Notes under the pieces: generated by a model
Databases searched by the model: none
What the model was told of the DNA's origin: nothing
Seen by the model: the letters and a program-made list of their open reading frames with translations, nothing else
DNA from: Clostridiales bacterium UBA7103
GTDB lineage: Bacteria; Bacillota; Clostridia; Oscillospirales; Oscillospiraceae
Assembly (NCBI GenBank): GCA_002493305.1
Contig: DKYJ01000031.1
Coordinates: forward strand, 1 to 46,143
Reading direction: 5' to 3'
Length of the DNA: 46,143 bases
In this document: positions 24,731-32,156 of the stretch, one piece after another
How the letters are laid out: the number at the start of each line of letters is the position of its first letter
Numbering within the stretch: the stretch's first letter is position 1
Made by a program: the position numbers and the translations under genes

Positions 24731-25522
24731 ATGATCACCTTCGGTATGCCCACGCTGATAGAGCTTAGCACGGTCGAGCAGACTGCGGCGCTGTGCCACC
24801 GGCTGGGGCTGCGCTTTATTGAGCTTAATATGAGCTTTCCCCAATATCAGCCCGAGCGCATGGATATTGACGCGCTGCGAAAGCTTAGTGATAAATACAG
24901 CATTTTCTATACGATCCACATCGACGAGAGTCTTGACCCGTGCAGCGTAAACCCCGGCATCGCCCGGGTCTACACGGAGACGGCGCTTAAAGCCGTGGAG
25001 CTTGCCAAGGCGCTGGATATCCCCACGTTAAATATGCACCTGCTGCGCGGCATATATGTGACGCTGCCTGACCGGCGCACCTATGTATACGCCGAGAACG
25101 AGGCGCTGTATCTTGACGCCCTCCGCCGCTTCCGGGACAGCATGACAGAGGCCATAGGTTCCGCCCCTGTGCGCTTTTGCGTGGAGAACACCGACGGATA
25201 TGACCTGCCCTTTCTGCGCCGCGGGGTGGATACTCTGCTCGAAAGCCCCGCCTTTATGCTGACCTTTGATATCGGCCATGACCACGCCATAAACGGCATT
25301 GACGAGCCTTTTATCATGGCGCGGGGCGATCGGCTTATCCATATGCATATGCACGACGCCGTGGGCGCAAAGGTACATCAGGCCCTGGGCGACGGGGAGA
25401 TGGACATTCCGCGCTTCCTTGAGCTGGCCCGGGCCCATAGCTGCCGCGTGGTTCTGGAGACTAAGACCGTGGACGCTCTGGAGCGCTCCGTCCTGTGGCT
25501 GCGCCGGCGGGGATACATGTGA
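24731..25522 (+). CDS. Sugar phosphate isomerase/epimerase-like TIM-barrel protein
   Basis: A 263-residue xylose isomerase-like TIM barrel (AP endonuclease family 2 fold). Features are FGMPTLIEL at strand 1, LRFIELNMSFPQY, YTIHIDESLDP, a metal-site CVENTDGYD near mid-protein, TFDIGHDHAINGI with the conserved DxGH, HMHMHDAVG and the terminal VLETKT strand with its metal Glu. The His, Asp and Glu set expected for a divalent metal site is present. Such proteins isomerise or epimerise sugars or inositols, or act as endonucleases; the substrate cannot be deduced. It has its own promoter and no obvious pathway neighbours. Confidence 0.8.
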   Translation: MITFGMPTLIELSTVEQTAALCHRLGLRFIELNMSFPQYQPERMDIDALRKLSDKYSIFYTIHIDESLDPCSVNPGIARVYTETALKAVELAKALDIPTLNMHLLRGIYVTLPDRRTYVYAENEALYLDALRRFRDSMTEAIGSAPVRFCVENTDGYDLPFLRRGVDTLLESPAFMLTFDIGHDHAINGIDEPFIMARGDRLIHMHMHDAVGAKVHQALGDGEMDIPRFLELARAHSCRVVLETKTVDALERSVLWLRRRGYM

Positions 25523-25588
25523 ATTGGTAATTTTTGGCAAAACACCCGTATTCTTAAAGAATTTGTAAACTTTTTCTCCATAATATAC

Positions 25589-25617
25589 TTGTAAAATTCT
25601 CCATATGCCTGTATAAT
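25589..25617 (+). promoter_or_regulatory. Promoter for the E2-like gene
   Basis: -35 TTGTAA (25589-25594), 17-bp spacer, consensus -10 TATAAT (25612-25617). The start would be about 25624, 34 bases before the ATG. Confidence 0.65.
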
Positions 25618-25657
25618 GCAACTGCTTAAAAAATTGAAAGCAATATGGAGGATAACC

Positions 25658-26536
25658 ATGAGCACACATAAAAAACGCCTTGGTGACCGCAAGGAGGGCA
25701 GGCTTGTCCGCTCCATGCCGGCATATAACAAATTTGTTCCTTACATCATGCCCTCTCGTGTTGATAGATTGAACTACTATGAGGAGAGCTTTGAAGTCAC
25801 AGAGCTTGACCGCCGCCTGCGCAAGCTGCGCGTAAACGGCTATAAAGGCATCGGTATGCTGCATTTTCTCATTGCGGCGTATGTCAGGGGCGTGTCCCGC
25901 TTCCCCGCCATGAACCGCTTTGTGGTTGGCCGCAGGATATATACCCGCGAGAATATTGAGGTCGTCATGACGGTCAAGCGCTCCTTAACGGTAGATGCTG
26001 AAGAGACTTCGATAAAGGTCATTTTCGAGCCGACGGACACTGTTTTCGACGTGTATGAGAAGATGAACGCCGCCATCAACGAGATTAAGACCGGCGATAC
26101 CAACACCAGTACCGACGATGTGGCCGAGTCACTGTGCCGTCTGCCCCGCTTCCTGCTGCGCTTTGCGCTGGGGATACTGCGCATGATGGACTATTTTGGC
26201 TGGTTGCCCCAGGCGCTGCTCGATGCCAGCCCCTTCCACGGCTCCATGATAATCACCGACCTGGGTTCCCTCGGTATCGGCCCCATTTATCACCACATCT
26301 ATAATTTCGGCACGCTGCCGGTGTTCGTGGCTTTCGGCGCAAAACACCATAAATATGAGCTTGACCGCCACGGTGAGATGGTAGACAGAAAATATATCGA
26401 CTGCAAGTTCTGCATGGACGAGGGTATTTGCGATGGGCACTATTTTGCCCAGTTCCTTAAGGCCGTCCGTTATATGTTCCTGCATCCGGAGATTGTTGAG
26501 GCTCCTCCCGTAAAGGTCAACGAGGATATTCTCTGA
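25658..26536 (+). CDS. Stand-alone 2-oxoacid dehydrogenase E2-like acyltransferase-fold protein, catalytic His absent
   Basis: A 292-residue protein with the chloramphenicol acetyltransferase/E2 catalytic fold and no lipoyl or subunit-binding domain. Recognisable parts are the membrane-proximal-looking PYIMPSRVDRLNYYEESF start, GIGMLHFLIAAYVRGVSRFP, MNRFVVGRRIYTRENIEV, and MIITDLGSLGIGPIYHHIYNFG, equivalent to the E2 TxSNLG segment. In active E2 and CAT proteins the C-terminal motif is HxxxDG; here the aligned residues read DEGICDGHYFAQFL, so the catalytic His appears to be Glu. It is therefore either non-enzymatic or works differently. The ATG follows GGAGG by 6 bases. It is monocistronic and followed by a terminator. 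Confidence 0.82.
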   Translation: MSTHKKRLGDRKEGRLVRSMPAYNKFVPYIMPSRVDRLNYYEESFEVTELDRRLRKLRVNGYKGIGMLHFLIAAYVRGVSRFPAMNRFVVGRRIYTRENIEVVMTVKRSLTVDAEETSIKVIFEPTDTVFDVYEKMNAAINEIKTGDTNTSTDDVAESLCRLPRFLLRFALGILRMMDYFGWLPQALLDASPFHGSMIITDLGSLGIGPIYHHIYNFGTLPVFVAFGAKHHKYELDRHGEMVDRKYIDCKFCMDEGICDGHYFAQFLKAVRYMFLHPEIVEAPPVKVNEDIL

Positions 26537-26545
26537 TGAGAGAAA

Positions 26546-26634
26546 AGTGAAGAGAAGTTATGTCCCTGCGGGACAATTATAAATCGCCAAGCGCCGTCCG
26601 GCGCTTGGCGTACCTTTTCTTTTCACTCTTCACT
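26546..26634. repeat. Small inverted-repeat (MITE-like) element
   Basis: AGTGAAGAG (26546-26554) and CTCTTCACT (26626-26634) are perfect 9-bp terminal inverted repeats. They enclose two hairpins: GTCCC/GGGAC (26562-26574) and the CGCCAAGCGCC terminator. It has no coding capacity. The layout is that of the short intergenic repeats common in gut Clostridia; copy number cannot be judged here. Confidence 0.5.
26585..26622 (+). terminator. Terminator after the E2-like gene
   Basis: CGCCAAGCGCC (26585-26595), loop GTCC, GGCGCTTGGCG (26600-26610), followed after TACC by TTTTCTTTT. Perfect 11-bp stem. Confidence 0.8.
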
Positions 26635-26655
26635 GAAAACCGCTGAGGGGTTTGC

Positions 26656-26684
26656 TTGACATATCTTCTCCCGCACAGTATATT
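26656..26684 (+). promoter_or_regulatory. Strong promoter of the small-peptide (toxin-like) mRNA
   Basis: -35 TTGACA (26656-26661), 17-bp spacer, -10 TATATT (26679-26684). The start would be about 26691, giving a leader of about 50 bases. That leader contains CGGTCAGC (26706-26713), which can pair with the 3' region, and a hairpin with a GAAA loop at 26716-26734 that covers the ribosome site. Confidence 0.75.
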
Positions 26685-26739
26685 AGACGCAAGCAAGGGG
26701 CGAGGCGGTCAGCCACACCACCCGAAAGGGGGTGAGCAC

Positions 26740-26823
26740 ATGCCGATAACACTAACGATACATATCTTAGGATATACTGTAACGATTAGAGTTAAAAAGC
26801 AGAACCGCCACTCTGCCAAGTGA
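26740..26823 (+). CDS. 27-residue hydrophobic-basic peptide, candidate type I toxin
   Basis: A short reading frame of 27 codons, ATG at 26740 and TGA at 26821, with GGGGGTG 5 bases upstream. The peptide begins MP, continues with the hydrophobic beta-branched segment ITLTIHILGYTVTI (residues 3-16), and ends in the basic tail RVKKQNRHSAK. Small membrane-active toxins of type I systems have this hydrophobic-then-basic layout, though most have a longer hydrophobic helix. The ribosome site is held in the stem CACCACCC-GAAA-GGGGGTG (26716-26734). The mRNA ends can pair: 26706-26713 with 26866-26873, and 26697-26703 with 26881-26887. A convergent antisense RNA promoter lies at 26898-26927. I do not recognise a named family; leader peptide or regulated small membrane protein are alternatives. 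Confidence 0.6.
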   Translation: MPITLTIHILGYTVTIRVKKQNRHSAK

Positions 26824-26891
26824 CGGAACTGCTTAGTTATAAGTTTAATTCCTTAACTTCAATGAGCTGACCGCTGGTCATCGCTCCTTGT
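26793..26891 (-). ncRNA. Candidate convergent antisense RNA (antitoxin) to the 27-residue peptide mRNA
   Basis: A minus-strand promoter at 26927-26898 has no minus-strand gene downstream of it; the next features in that direction are the plus-strand peptide and E2-like genes. Transcription from about 26891 would pass the 3' untranslated region and the last ten codons of the peptide frame. It would then meet a hairpin at 26833-26798 (AGCAG/CTGCT, CCG/CGG and CACT/AGTG with two internal loops) followed by TTTTT on the minus strand, giving an RNA of about 100 nt. This is the arrangement of convergent type I antitoxins such as RatA or RNAII of par. Expression is inferred, not shown. Confidence 0.55.
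26798..26833 (-). terminator. Terminator of the candidate antisense RNA
   Basis: A stem of AGCAG/CTGCT, CCG/CGG and CACT/AGTG with loop CTGCCA, flanked on the minus strand by TTTTTAAC (26798-26791). The hairpin overlaps the 3' end of the peptide frame. Confidence 0.6.
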
Positions 26892-26897
26892 GTTTTG

Positions 26898-26927
26898 ATT
26901 ATAGCATGGGATTTGCCAACAAGTCAA
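26898..26927 (-). promoter_or_regulatory. Extended -10 promoter for the candidate antisense RNA
   Basis: Minus strand: -35 TTGACT (26927-26922), 18-bp spacer, TGC then consensus -10 TATAAT (26903-26898). It lies just past the stop of the PHP gene, so its only product would be a short RNA. Confidence 0.65.
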
Positions 26928-26931
26928 CATC

Positions 26932-27783
26932 TTATCCGCCACAGGGCGGATTTTTTACTGCCCTGAGCGCCTGAAGAAACTCATACGGCACCTCAAGCTC
27001 ACCCGTACCGCTGCCGAGGGCTATATGGGGCTTGTTCGCCCCGTGAAAATCACTCCCGCCGGTTTTGATAAGGCCATATTCCCCGGCAAGCCCCTCAAGA
27101 TAGGATACGCGCTCCCCGTCATAGCCGGTATACCGGCACTCCATACCGCGCAGGCCGCGCTCAATGCAGTACTCAATGAGCCGCCGAAGCTCGCTCTCCT
27201 CCAGCCTGTACTGGAATGGGTGCGCCAGCACTGGGATACCGCCCGCGGATAGGATGATCTCTATCGCCCGGTCGATGGGCAGTATCTCCCGGGGCAGATA
27301 ATACTTCCTGCCCTTTTCAACATAGCGGTCAAAAGCGTCCTGCATATCGCGGGCGTAGCCAAGCTCAATAAGCAGACGCGCGAAATGGGGTCTGCCGATA
27401 ACATCGCCGAAGCGCTCAAGCATACTGTCATAGCTCACAGGTATGCCGTCGGCCGCCATAAGCTCCGCCATTTTGCGGTTGCGTTTGTCTCTGTCCTCAA
27501 CTATCCAGTCCAGCACCGTCCGGAGCGCCGGAGCCGCCGGGTCGATATAATAGCCCAGAATATGCACTGCGCCTGTAAACTTCGTGCTTATCTCTATTCC
27601 CGGGACGATCTCAAGCCCCAGCCCAGCTCCCGCCGCTGCCGCCTCTTCATAGCCGTGGGCGGTGTCATGGTCGGTTATGGCGATGGCCCGCAGCCCGGTA
27701 TCCGCCGCGAGTTTCACCGCCTGCGCGGGTGAAAGCGTCCCGTCCGAGGCGGTGGTATGCACATGCAGATCTATCTCTCTCAT
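26932..27783 (-). CDS. PHP-domain phosphoesterase (RNase AM/YciV-like)
   Basis: A 283-residue PHP protein with all metal-binding motifs: DLHVHTTASDG (HxH at residues 7 and 9), ITDHDT, PGIEIS, GRPHFARLL, VLAHPF and GGSDFHG. The layout with an inserted AMPtr-like segment matches the YciV/RNase AM group, which removes nucleotides or dephosphorylates 3',5'-bisphosphates; the exact substrate is not deducible. I place the start at the ATG 27781-27783. A GTG at 27790-27792 overlapping the gatD stop would add three residues, but its ribosome spacing is too short. It follows murT-gatD, probably in the same transcript. Confidence 0.88.
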   Translation of the reverse strand: MREIDLHVHTTASDGTLSPAQAVKLAADTGLRAIAITDHDTAHGYEEAAAAGAGLGLEIVPGIEISTKFTGAVHILGYYIDPAAPALRTVLDWIVEDRDKRNRKMAELMAADGIPVSYDSMLERFGDVIGRPHFARLLIELGYARDMQDAFDRYVEKGRKYYLPREILPIDRAIEIILSAGGIPVLAHPFQYRLEESELRRLIEYCIERGLRGMECRYTGYDGERVSYLEGLAGEYGLIKTGGSDFHGANKPHIALGSGTGELEVPYEFLQALRAVKNPPCGG

Positions 27784-27788
27784 GGTTT

Positions 27789-28514
27789 TCACAGCCTTGT
27801 GCAGATCTCCTCATGGGCGGCATACTCCGCCCCGTCGTCAAGGGGCGCAAGCTCCGCCGTACCGTATTTGCGCTTGAGTGCGCAGAGTAGGATATGGTCG
27901 CAAAGCTCCGGATTCTTGGGCAGAATCGGGCCGTGGCTGTACGTGCCGAATACGTTTTTATACCGTGCGCCCTCGGTGCCGTCCTCTCCGTTGTTGCCGT
28001 AACCCGAAAGCACCCTGCCCAGAGGCTCAAGGCCGCTGCCAAGGAAGGTGCGCCCGCTGTGGTTTTCAAATCCCACGACAACGCTGCCGCCGGAGCTCTC
28101 GCCCAATTTAAACTTATAGTTGCCGATCATGCGCTTTTTCGCGCCGAGAGTGTACAGATCGAGCGCGCCGATAAAGTCACAGCGCTTGCCGTCATAGGTC
28201 TCGTAATAGCTTCCAAGCATCTGGTAGCCGCCGCAGACCGTGAGGAAGGCTACCCCGTCATCGATGGCGGCCTTTATCTCCCTATCCCGACCCCGGTGCA
28301 GGTCGTCCAGCAGCACCTGCTGCTCAAAATCCTGCCCTCCGCCGATGAACACCAGATCATAAGGCGCAAGGCTAACAGGGCTTCCCAGTCCCATGCGGGT
28401 GATCTTCGCGTCTATGCCCCGCCACTCGAGGCGCTTTCTCATACACATCACATTGCCTCTGTCCCCGTAGAGATTGAGCACATCGGGATAGAGGTGGCAA
28501 ATATTAAGCTCCAT
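27789..28514 (-). CDS. gatD: Lipid II isoglutaminyl synthase, glutaminase subunit GatD
   Basis: A 241-residue class I glutamine amidotransferase of the CobB/CobQ type. The nucleophile is Cys94 in FLTVCGGYQMLG, the active-site His is His195 in GTYSHGPIL, and an Arg is present near 129 (KKRMIGNY), matching the S. aureus GatD layout. It supplies ammonia to MurT for amidation of the alpha-carboxyl of D-glutamate in lipid II, giving D-isoglutamine in peptidoglycan. The start is MELNICHLYPDVLNLYGDRGN. It lies 14 bp after murT, in the standard murT-gatD order. Confidence 0.95.
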   Translation of the reverse strand: MELNICHLYPDVLNLYGDRGNVMCMRKRLEWRGIDAKITRMGLGSPVSLAPYDLVFIGGGQDFEQQVLLDDLHRGRDREIKAAIDDGVAFLTVCGGYQMLGSYYETYDGKRCDFIGALDLYTLGAKKRMIGNYKFKLGESSGGSVVVGFENHSGRTFLGSGLEPLGRVLSGYGNNGEDGTEGARYKNVFGTYSHGPILPKNPELCDHILLCALKRKYGTAELAPLDDGAEYAAHEEICTRL

Positions 28515-28528
28515 GTCCGTACCTCCTC

Positions 28529-29899
28529 TTAAACCCAGAATTCATCGCCGCCGCAGTGCTTTATAAGCGCCTGCCGCAGCTCGAGCATGGCGGTGTAGGT
28601 GGGCATGATGAACACCGGCTTATCCTGCCCCTCAAGGCTCTTTATGAGCGCCTCATAATCCCGCTCGACACTTATGCGCTCATCGGGTATGCCCGCGTAT
28701 TTTATTCTCAGGCGCATATCCTGCGCCCTGTCGCCGCTGACGATTACCTGTGCAATCTTTGCCGAGAGCGCGGAGAGCTTTTCAAAATCCGCGTCCCATA
28801 TCCAGGAGATGTCCGTCCCGTCCGCACCGCGGTCATTTAGGCAGCAGACAAGGATAAAGCGCTCCTTTATATTCTCCAGAAATTCTAAGACCTGATTGTA
28901 GCCGGCGGGGTTTTTCACCAGCATGAGCTTCGTCCCGCCCGCGAGCTTGAATTCCTCCATGCGTCCAAAGCCGCATTTGAACTGGCTCAGCGCTTTCACC
29001 GCAGTGTCCGGGTCAATGCCCAGCTCCACTGCCGCAGCCAGCGCACCAACCGCGTTATAAATGTTATACATAGCGGGCAGGTTAATATCCACGATACGCT
29101 GCTCACCGCGTATGTTCATCACAACGGTGCTGCCGCCGGGACACTGCTCGACTATACTCTCGACGGCGTAATCCGCCGCGGGTCTGCTGTATCCACAGGC
29201 GGGGCAGCGGAAGCCGCCCAGATGCCCGTAGTTTATATAGTCATAATCATACTCGTGCTTGCAGCGGATGCAGTGGGTCGCGTCGGAGATCTCCGGCTTC
29301 TCCCGAGAGGGCGCAGCGCCCCTGTCGATGCCAAAAAACACCGTGCGGTTGGGCAGGTCTCCTGCGAGGGAGGCCGTCAGCGAGCAGTCGGCATTGAGGC
29401 AGAGCAGCGCCTCCGGCGCGCCCTTTATGCCCTCGCGGATATTCTCAAGGGTGTGGGTCACCTCGCCGTATCGGTCAAGCTGATCCCGGAAAAGATTGGT
29501 CACTACTATCACTTTTGGTCTGAGCTGGCCAAAGACCCGGCGGGCCGCCGCCTCATCGCACTCAATGACGGCGTATTTTTTCTTCATCTTTCCGCCGACA
29601 GTGCAGTTCATCACAAACTCCGTTGTTATGCCGCTTATAAGGTTCGCTCCGGAGCGGTTGGCAAAGTAGTCAAGCCCCGCGTCACTCATGGCCTGCTCCG
29701 CCATGCGGGCGCTGGTGGTCTTGCCGTTTGTGCCGGTTATGGCGACGGTCTGCACCGAGCGGGCAAGGCGCGAGAGCAGATCGGGGCAGAGCTTTAGCGC
29801 GTAACGCCCCGGCATGGCGGTGCCGCCCCGGTGGAGTATGCGCGATATAAGGCGCAGCGCCTTGCAAAGTAAAACAGCCAGAATTGCTTTTATGCCCAT
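28529..29899 (-). CDS. murT: Lipid II isoglutaminyl synthase, Mur ligase subunit MurT
   Basis: A 456-residue Mur ligase-like protein: ATP loop AITGTNGKTT (53-62), VIECDEAAAR, a zinc-ribbon insert (CIRCKHEYDY and CPACGYSRP) typical of MurT, and the C-terminal DUF1727 domain with LMLVKNPAGYNQVL and NDRGADGTDISWIWD. It activates the D-Glu carboxyl of lipid II by ATP and receives ammonia from GatD. The hydrophobic N-terminus (ILAVLLCKALRLIS) may sit at the membrane. The ATG follows AAGGAG. It has a good extended -10 promoter at 29950-29978. Confidence 0.95.
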   Translation of the reverse strand: MGIKAILAVLLCKALRLISRILHRGGTAMPGRYALKLCPDLLSRLARSVQTVAITGTNGKTTSARMAEQAMSDAGLDYFANRSGANLISGITTEFVMNCTVGGKMKKKYAVIECDEAAARRVFGQLRPKVIVVTNLFRDQLDRYGEVTHTLENIREGIKGAPEALLCLNADCSLTASLAGDLPNRTVFFGIDRGAAPSREKPEISDATHCIRCKHEYDYDYINYGHLGGFRCPACGYSRPAADYAVESIVEQCPGGSTVVMNIRGEQRIVDINLPAMYNIYNAVGALAAAVELGIDPDTAVKALSQFKCGFGRMEEFKLAGGTKLMLVKNPAGYNQVLEFLENIKERFILVCCLNDRGADGTDISWIWDADFEKLSALSAKIAQVIVSGDRAQDMRLRIKYAGIPDERISVERDYEALIKSLEGQDKPVFIMPTYTAMLELRQALIKHCGGDEFWV

Positions 29900-29949
29900 A
29901 TGTTGATCTCCTTGGAGTGTTCTTATAAAGCTTATGTCATCCGTGGCAT

Positions 29950-29978
29950 ATTATAGCACCTGCGCCCTGTCAGGGCAA
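29950..29978 (-). promoter_or_regulatory. Promoter for murT-gatD
   Basis: Minus strand: -35 TTGCCC (29978-29973), 17-bp spacer ending in TGC, and consensus -10 TATAAT (29955-29950), so an extended -10 type. The start would be near 29943, about 44 bases before the ATG. Confidence 0.7.
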
Positions 29979-30049
29979 GAAAAGGCAGGAGAAAATTCTC
30001 ACCAACTTTTTGTCTCTGCGAGGCAATATCGCTCGCCAAAGGCTTCCAC

Positions 30050-30285
30050 CGCACCCAACCTTGGCTCCCCTTGTCGCAACAAGGCTAGCTGGCGCGTAGC
30101 GCCTGAGAGGATAACCCGCGCGAAGCGTGAAATTCTCAACTTATGCAAACCCAGCCGCGCAAGTGGATACCTCTCCGTCTTGCCGCTCCGCGTCAAGCCA
30201 CCTCCCCTTTTGCGAAAGGCGAGCCAAGGGGACGACAAAGCACGCCCGCGGACGCAGTCCTACTGCGGCAGGGGGAGGCTATAAT
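30050..30285. repeat. Composite intergenic repeat with internal hairpins
   Basis: The gap 29900-30456 has no convincing gene. CCTTGGCTC (30059-30067) and GAGCCAAGG (30221-30229) form inverted arms. Inside or next to them are CCTTGT/ACAAGG (about 30069-30084), GGCGC/GCGCC (30091-30103) and CGCAGT/ACTGCG (about 30253-30267). The minus-strand pattern with CCTCTCAGGCGCTACGCGCC and AAGGGGAGCCAAGG resembles dispersed intergenic repeats common in gut Clostridia; that comparison is from memory. The remainder of the gap holds the murT promoter and the downstream terminator. Confidence 0.55.
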
Positions 30286-30297
30286 TTTCCAAAAGAA

Positions 30298-30325
30298 AAA
30301 CGGAGCGGAAACCGCTCCGTTTTCC
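30298..30325 (-). terminator. Terminator of the cca-udg-DUF2156-GNAT operon
   Basis: CGGAGCGG (30301-30308), loop AAA, CCGCTCCG (30312-30319), with A-runs before and TTTT after; works on both strands. It lies about 130 bp past the GNAT stop; the bases in between (30331-30456) are AT-rich and show no gene. Confidence 0.75.
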
Positions 30326-30456
30326 TTATATGGTTGAGGACAAAATGAAAAAGATGAAAAACTGTTACTTGCATTCTTATAATACCCAGAACTTGTTTCA
30401 TAAAAAACACAGATTTTGTTACAAGAATGTAAAATGGTCAAGTTTTTCATTATTTT

Positions 30457-31257
30457 TCAGTCCAGCGCCAGATCCCACGCGCAGTCCCACGGCAGCGGGC
30501 TGTCGCATACCACAAAGCGCTCGCCGTCGGCGGACGCTTCATAGCTCAGGACAAAGGCCGCGCCCAGCTTTGCGGCAATCACGGCGGCAGCGGCGGTTTT
30601 ATCCGCCCCCTCCGGCAGGACAAGCTCACATATCTTCGCCGTATCTCCCTCCGGGTAGGCGGCGGCTATTCCATCTCCCACGGCAAAAAAGCCCCCGCCG
30701 TAGCATTTGCAAAGCTCGCGCTGAAAGCTGAGATACGCCGCAGGAAAGCGGATATGCGCCCTGCCGCAGAGCAGCTTTTCCCGACGTGCAGAGTATTCCC
30801 CGGCGCTTATCTCACGGCACTCGCCTGTGGCGGCCATGCAGCGCAGCGTCCTGCGCCTCAAAGGGTATTTTACGCCGATGAGCCTTTCGTACCAGTCGTA
30901 TAGGCTCTCCTCTGCGGGGAGGGTGCAAATTATCTCTGCCCCGGCCTGCCGTGCAGCCTCCGCCGCCGCGGCTGAGAGCGCGCCGCCGATTCCAAGCCCC
31001 CGGCAGCTCTCGTCCACCGCCACGGCATAGATATAGCCGCAGCTTTTCCTGTCCGGCAGCAGCTCAAGCCCTGTGAGGGCATAGGCCGCGCCCACGACGC
31101 TGCCCTGACAGACTGCGGTCACTCCCCTGCCCAGTTCCGGCAGGAGGGCGAAGAATTTCCCGATAAGCTCCGGCGGGTCGCCAAAGCAGCGCCGCCATAG
31201 CGCCGAGAGCGACGTATAGTCCTCTGCGCGCGTCTCGCGCAGTGTGAAATCAGCCAT
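30457..31257 (-). CDS. GNAT family N-acetyltransferase
   Basis: A 266-residue protein. The N-terminal half is a GNAT domain with LRETRAEDYTSLSALWRRCF, YIYAVAVDESCRGLGIGGAL (the acetyl-CoA loop, here CRGLGIGGAL) and a LPAEESLYDWYERLIG helix. The second half (about residues 140-266) resembles a divergent second GNAT or sterol-carrier-like domain as in Eis-type acetyltransferases. Substrate unknown. The start overlaps the DUF2156 gene by 8 bp. It ends the operon with cca, udg and DUF2156. Confidence 0.85.
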   Translation of the reverse strand: MADFTLRETRAEDYTSLSALWRRCFGDPPELIGKFFALLPELGRGVTAVCQGSVVGAAYALTGLELLPDRKSCGYIYAVAVDESCRGLGIGGALSAAAAEAARQAGAEIICTLPAEESLYDWYERLIGVKYPLRRRTLRCMAATGECREISAGEYSARREKLLCGRAHIRFPAAYLSFQRELCKCYGGGFFAVGDGIAAAYPEGDTAKICELVLPEGADKTAAAAVIAAKLGAAFVLSYEASADGERFVVCDSPLPWDCAWDLALD

Positions 31258-32152
31258 CTATCCACCTCGCCGTGTATTTGCGCACCATGAACTCCGGCTT
31301 ATACGAGAGCTTGGACCGGCGCAGGGAGTCAAGCCCCATATCGTCCTCGCGATTTATATATTTTATCTCCGGGTGATTTTCCGTCACCATGCGCACAAGC
31401 TCCCGGCAGACCATGGGGTAAGCGCCGTTAATGTCTATACGCGCTTTTTCAAAATGCACATCAAAGGTGTCGGCGCTTATCTTTTCGCCAAGGCTGAAGC
31501 CTACGATCTCCCCTTCGACGCGAAGCACGCCTCCCTCAAGCCCCAGCCGCTCAAATGCGGCGAAGGCCCTGACCAGCGCGTCATGCTCGGCGGCGATGCT
31601 GCTGTCAAGCCGGGCGGCATTATCCTCCGTCCAGATGTCCAGCATGTCCATACAACCGGGTATCAGCGCACGCGTCAGGGGCACAAAATCCCAGTTATGC
31701 TCCGCCTCAAAGCGGTTGCAGTGGTTCTTTTTGCCATGGAGCGCCTTGCCGGAGTAGCTTTTGAGCTTCTCCGCGAGATACACATAGTCCGCGCAGTCCT
31801 CGTCCTCGGTATACTCAAAGCGGCCGGGATATAAGCTGTCAAGCTGCTGCCTATGTCCTTCAGTTATGCCGCGGATATACAGCGGGTGCCCCTCAGCCGC
31901 CGCGATAAGGCGCAACTCCTCCACCGCCGGGGCAAGCTCCCCCGAGCCTATGGGAAAAACAAAGGTGGGCTTTCCCTCATAGCGCAGCTTTGTGAACATT
32001 CTGTCTCCATAGCGGCAGACAAGCTGGCGGTAGTGCTTGTCCCAGATATAAATATTGCCAAAATTATAGTCCGCGCTGGGGTTATTTTCCGCCGCCACTA
32101 TCTCGTCTACCCAGCTCTTGTCGCAGAGAGTGACGGTTCTGAACTGTACCAT
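31250..32152 (-). CDS. DUF2156 domain protein (acyltransferase-fold, lysyltransferase-like)
   Basis: A 300-residue protein of the DUF2156/phosphatidylglycerol lysyltransferase C-terminal type. It has two tandem GNAT-like halves, with NPSADYNFGNIYIWDKHY near the start, LHGKKNHCNRFEAEH mid-protein, and FDVHFEKARIDINGAYPMVCRELVR and YINREDDMGLDSLRRSKLSYKPEF near the end, all typical of the family. There are no membrane helices, unlike MprF, so it may be a cytosolic aminoacyl or acyl transferase. It overlaps the GNAT gene and lies 4 bp after udg. Confidence 0.88.
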   Translation of the reverse strand: MVQFRTVTLCDKSWVDEIVAAENNPSADYNFGNIYIWDKHYRQLVCRYGDRMFTKLRYEGKPTFVFPIGSGELAPAVEELRLIAAAEGHPLYIRGITEGHRQQLDSLYPGRFEYTEDEDCADYVYLAEKLKSYSGKALHGKKNHCNRFEAEHNWDFVPLTRALIPGCMDMLDIWTEDNAARLDSSIAAEHDALVRAFAAFERLGLEGGVLRVEGEIVGFSLGEKISADTFDVHFEKARIDINGAYPMVCRELVRMVTENHPEIKYINREDDMGLDSLRRSKLSYKPEFMVRKYTARWIDG

Positions 32153-32156
32153 GTTT

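Noticed and set aside
30001..30300. Several short frames in the repeat-rich gap before murT
   Set aside because: No ribosome sites, and the sequence is made of repeat hairpins.
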